This document shows positions 61,599 through 64,000 of a stretch of 64,000 bases of DNA, one piece after another. The stretch is from DASXKD01 sp963734725 (GTDB lineage: Bacteria > Actinomycetota > Actinomycetes > Streptosporangiales > Streptosporangiaceae): assembly GCA_963734725.1 (NCBI GenBank), contig CAVTIX010000022.1:1-64000 (forward strand). The letters are read 5' to 3'. The stretch's first letter is position 1. Each line of letters begins with the position of its first letter. The notes below the pieces were generated by a model, which was given only the letters and a program-made list of their open reading frames with translations, was not told the origin of the DNA and ran no database searches. The translations under genes and the position numbers were made by a program.

Positions 61599-62999
61599 CT
61601 ACCCGCCGGCGCCGACACCCAGGGCGGTGAGCGGCCGGCCGCGGAGCGAGGCGTCGAGCACCTCGGCGATGTGCGCCACGGCCACCGGCTCATCGCCGTC
61701 GGCGGCCAGGGCCGCGGCGATCTGCAGGCTGCACCCGGGGTTGGCGGACACGACCAGGCGCGCGCCGGTCGCCCGCAGCGCCGCCGCTTTGCGCTTGCCG
61801 AGCTCTGCCGCCGCCTGCGGCTGCACCAGGTTGTAGACGCCCGCCGACCCGCAGCATGTCCCACCGTCACCCACCTCGGTGAGGTTCAGCCCCGGGATGC
61901 CGCGCAGCAGGTCCCGCGGCTGCCGCCGGATCCGCTGCGCGTGCGCGAGGTGGCAGGCGTCGTGATACGCCGCGTTGACTGGCAGTTCGTGCCGCTCGGC
62001 GCGGGGGCCGCCGTCCCGCTCGTAGAGTTCGGCGAGGAACTCGCTGAAGTCGCGCACCCGGCCGCTGAACGCCGCGGCCCGCTCGGCCAGCGCATCGGCT
62101 TCGGGGCTGGGGCTGGCGCGCGCCGCGCGGGCGAAGAACCCGCCGAAGTCCTTCATCGCCGAGCCGCACCCCGCGGAGTTGACCACGATCGTGTCCACGC
62201 CGGCCCGCTCGAACTCCGCGATCGCCCGCTCCGCGAACCTGGCGGCCTCCGCGGTCCGGCCGGAATGCAGCGACAGCGCCCCGCAGCAGCCCTGGCCGGG
62301 CGGCACGATCACGTCGCAGCCCTCGGTGGCCAGCACCCGCGCGGTGGCGGTGTTGACACCGGCAAAAAAGACCTGTTGGACGCAGCCGGTGAGCATGCCC
62401 ACCACCGCCCGGCGCTCGCCCCGGGCCGGGATCCGGGCTGGGAGCCTGGGCTGCCGGCTCCCCGGCTGCGGGGCGAGCCGCAGCGACCCGGCGAGCTCGG
62501 GGGCGTACCGGGCCGCAGGGCCGCGCTGGACCAGGCGGTGCAGCCTGGCCCGCTGGGCCACGCGGAGCGGGCCGGTCAGGGCGCGGAGCCGTTTCGGGTA
62601 GGGGAACGTGGCGAAGATCGCGGCGCGCACGGCCCGGTCGCGGAGCGACCGGGCCGCGCCCGCTGGCTCCTCCTGGCCCTGGTCAGCCCCGGCGCCGACC
62701 CGTTCCGGCCAGCCACGGGCGGCCTCGATCAACTCGTCGTAGCGCACCCCGGAGGGGCACGCGGGCACGCAGGCCATACAGCCCAAGCAACGGTCCACAT
62801 GCAGCATCACCTGCTCGGTGACCGGGGTACCGGTCAGGACCTGGGACATGAGGTGGATCCGCCCGCGCGGCGAGTCCATCTCCTCGCCCCAGAGCTGGTA
62901 CGTCGGGCAGGCGGGCAGGCAGAAGCCGCAATGGACGCAATCCGACGCGGTAGCGGCCAGATGCCCGCCGGGGTCGAGCGGGCCAGCTGGGTCGTCCAT
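61599..62999 (-). CDS. glcF: Glycolate oxidase iron-sulfur subunit
   Basis: The electron-transfer subunit of the glycolate (or D-lactate) dehydrogenase complex. 466 aa: two 4Fe-4S motifs (CVHCGFCLPACP, CLGCMACVPACPSG) and two CCG cysteine-rich domains (PPGQGCCGALSLH, GDGGTCCGSAGVY). The ATG overlaps the stop of glcE (ATGA), so the two are translated together. Length is normal. Confidence 0.93.
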   Translation of the reverse strand: MDDPAGPLDPGGHLAATASDCVHCGFCLPACPTYQLWGEEMDSPRGRIHLMSQVLTGTPVTEQVMLHVDRCLGCMACVPACPSGVRYDELIEAARGWPERVGAGADQGQEEPAGAARSLRDRAVRAAIFATFPYPKRLRALTGPLRVAQRARLHRLVQRGPAARYAPELAGSLRLAPQPGSRQPRLPARIPARGERRAVVGMLTGCVQQVFFAGVNTATARVLATEGCDVIVPPGQGCCGALSLHSGRTAEAARFAERAIAEFERAGVDTIVVNSAGCGSAMKDFGGFFARAARASPSPEADALAERAAAFSGRVRDFSEFLAELYERDGGPRAERHELPVNAAYHDACHLAHAQRIRRQPRDLLRGIPGLNLTEVGDGGTCCGSAGVYNLVQPQAAAELGKRKAAALRATGARLVVSANPGCSLQIAAALAADGDEPVAVAHIAEVLDASLRGRPLTALGVGAGG

Positions 63000-64000
63000 C
63001 AGATCCCTCCTGCGAACCGGCCCGGCGCCATCCGGTGCCCCGGGTCGAACTGGTCCTTGACCGCGCGCATCAGCGGCAGCGACGGCACCGGGCCCCACGG
63101 GTCCACCAGGTCCTGCACGGCGGGCGGGGCGTGCACCACGACGGCGCTGGCCAGCACCGGCGGGCTGTCCGGGACAGGCGCGGCGGACGGTCTCGCGTCG
63201 GCGTCACCCCGGGCCAGCGCGGCGCGCAGCCCGGCCACGAACGCCGCGACCGCCGCGGGGTCAGCCTCCGGCCCGGTTCCCGCGTAGATCACCCCGGCCG
63301 CGGCCGACCCGCCCACCGCCGGGTCCAGGCCAGTCGCCCGCGCCGCGGTGTCAATCACCCGCAGCACGCGCGGCAGGCCCGCGGCCCAGAACGCGATCCG
63401 GACCAGCGTCCCAGTCCGTCCCGGCTCGCCCCTGTCGCCCGCCGCGCCGCCGTCGCCCGCCGCGCCGCCGTCGCCCAGTGCGCCCCCATCGCCCAGTGCC
63501 TTCCTCTCGCCCGGCGCGCTCCTGTCGCCCGGCGTGCTCGCGCCGCCCGTCGCGCTCCCGTCGCCCGGCCGCCCGTTCGCACTGGCCCGGCCACCCCCCA
63601 TACCGGGCCAGCCCCACCAGGCGGGCGGCGACGGCCGCGCGGCCGCCCCCTCGCCGAGCAGCGAGCACAGCAGCCCGGCCCGCTCCGCGGTGCCGTCCGG
63701 ATCGCCCTCCAGCAGCACCGCCACCCGCACCGGCGCGCCCTGCGCCGCGCGGTCGATCTCGACGGCCGAGGGCGCCAGGTCGCTGCCCACCGCCGCGGCG
63801 ACCGCACGGTACGCCTCGTCCGGCCCCGGGCAGTCCACCGTGACGTACGCCGTGGACGGGGGCAGCGGATGGAGCCGGAACACCGCCTCCACGATCAGCC
63901 CGAGCGTCCCGAACGAGCCGGTGAACAGCCTGCCGAGGTCATAACCCGCGACGTTCTTGACCACCTTCCCGCCGGCCTTGGCCACGATCCCGTCGGCGCG
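62999..64000 (-). CDS. glcE: Glycolate oxidase FAD-binding subunit GlcE, partial at the window end
   Basis: The gene enters from beyond position 64000. The visible 334 codons start within RADGIVAKAGGKVVKNVAGY, the FAD-binding domain of the VAO family, followed by DLGRLFTGSFGTLGLIVEA. A repeat tract of seven 18-bp units at 63440-63565 inserts hexapeptides such as GDGGAA before the C-terminal domain. glcD is expected further right. Confidence 0.9.
   Translation of the reverse strand, partial: RADGIVAKAGGKVVKNVAGYDLGRLFTGSFGTLGLIVEAVFRLHPLPPSTAYVTVDCPGPDEAYRAVAAAVGSDLAPSAVEIDRAAQGAPVRVAVLLEGDPDGTAERAGLLCSLLGEGAAARPSPPAWWGWPGMGGGRASANGRPGDGSATGGASTPGDRSAPGERKALGDGGALGDGGAAGDGGAAGDRGEPGRTGTLVRIAFWAAGLPRVLRVIDTAARATGLDPAVGGSAAAGVIYAGTGPEADPAAVAAFVAGLRAALARGDADARPSAAPVPDSPPVLASAVVVHAPPAVQDLVDPWGPVPSLPLMRAVKDQFDPGHRMAPGRFAGGI

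Overview
The window is chromosomal DNA of a very GC-rich actinobacterium. The evidence is GC-rich codon third positions, frequent GTG starts, leaderless TAnnnT-type promoters, a GAAC-N4-GTTC SOS box, and the order dapA-rnj-ftsK ... rimO-pgsA-cinA-clgR ... DUF3046-recA-recX-rny ... miaB-miaA-dapF, which resembles the core of mycobacteria and streptomycetes. The genus cannot be fixed from the sequence.

Layout. (1) 1-7000 is accessory DNA: an IS110-type recombinase gene, a phosphotransferase gene in a segment bounded by 14-bp inverted repeats and a perfect 22-bp direct repeat, a decayed IS3-family element split by a decayed IS30-family element, and a tyrosine integrase ending next to tRNA-Arg(UCU). 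This looks like one edge of an island that extends past the left end of the window. (2) 7.5-12.6 kb: glyA, a small surface-glycan set (GtrA-like protein, family 2 glycosyltransferase, epimerase) and a repeat-rich gap. (3) 12.6-25.3 kb: two dynamin-like GTPases, each broken by one frameshift, a cytosolic HtrA-type protease, ssb, ettA, a truncated haemoglobin, an XRE regulator, an HNH protein and a nickel/cobalt permease behind a Nur-like box. (4) 25.7-41.1 kb: acyl-CoA dehydrogenase and a di-iron protein, then dapA, rnj, ftsK, rodZ-like, rimO, pgsA, cinA, clgR, and a small accessory group (phosphotransferase, Rrf2 regulator, P450). (5) 41.2-64 kb: lhr (one frameshift), a septum-formation-type protein, DUF3046, recA with an intein, recX, rny, an S9 peptidase, miaB, an extradiol-dioxygenase-like protein, miaA, dapF, a DHFR-like reductase and glcF/glcE.

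Functional threads. The recA locus has a LexA-type box and a RecA-NDp (PafBC-type) promoter, and its ATP-binding loop is interrupted by a 391-residue intein. That intein has the Ala1 and Trp/Cys/Thr signature of class 3 inteins, so active RecA requires splicing. RNase J, RNase Y, MiaA, MiaB and RimO form an RNA-processing and modification theme. DapA and DapF serve lysine and peptidoglycan synthesis.

The most unusual items are the class 3 intein in the RecA P-loop, the repeat-bounded phosphotransferase cassette, a palindromic element present twice with a compensatory base-pair change, short ORFs that bridge neighbouring genes through stop/start overlaps, a Ser-to-Leu change in the first Walker A of EttA, and in-frame minisatellites inside several conserved enzymes.
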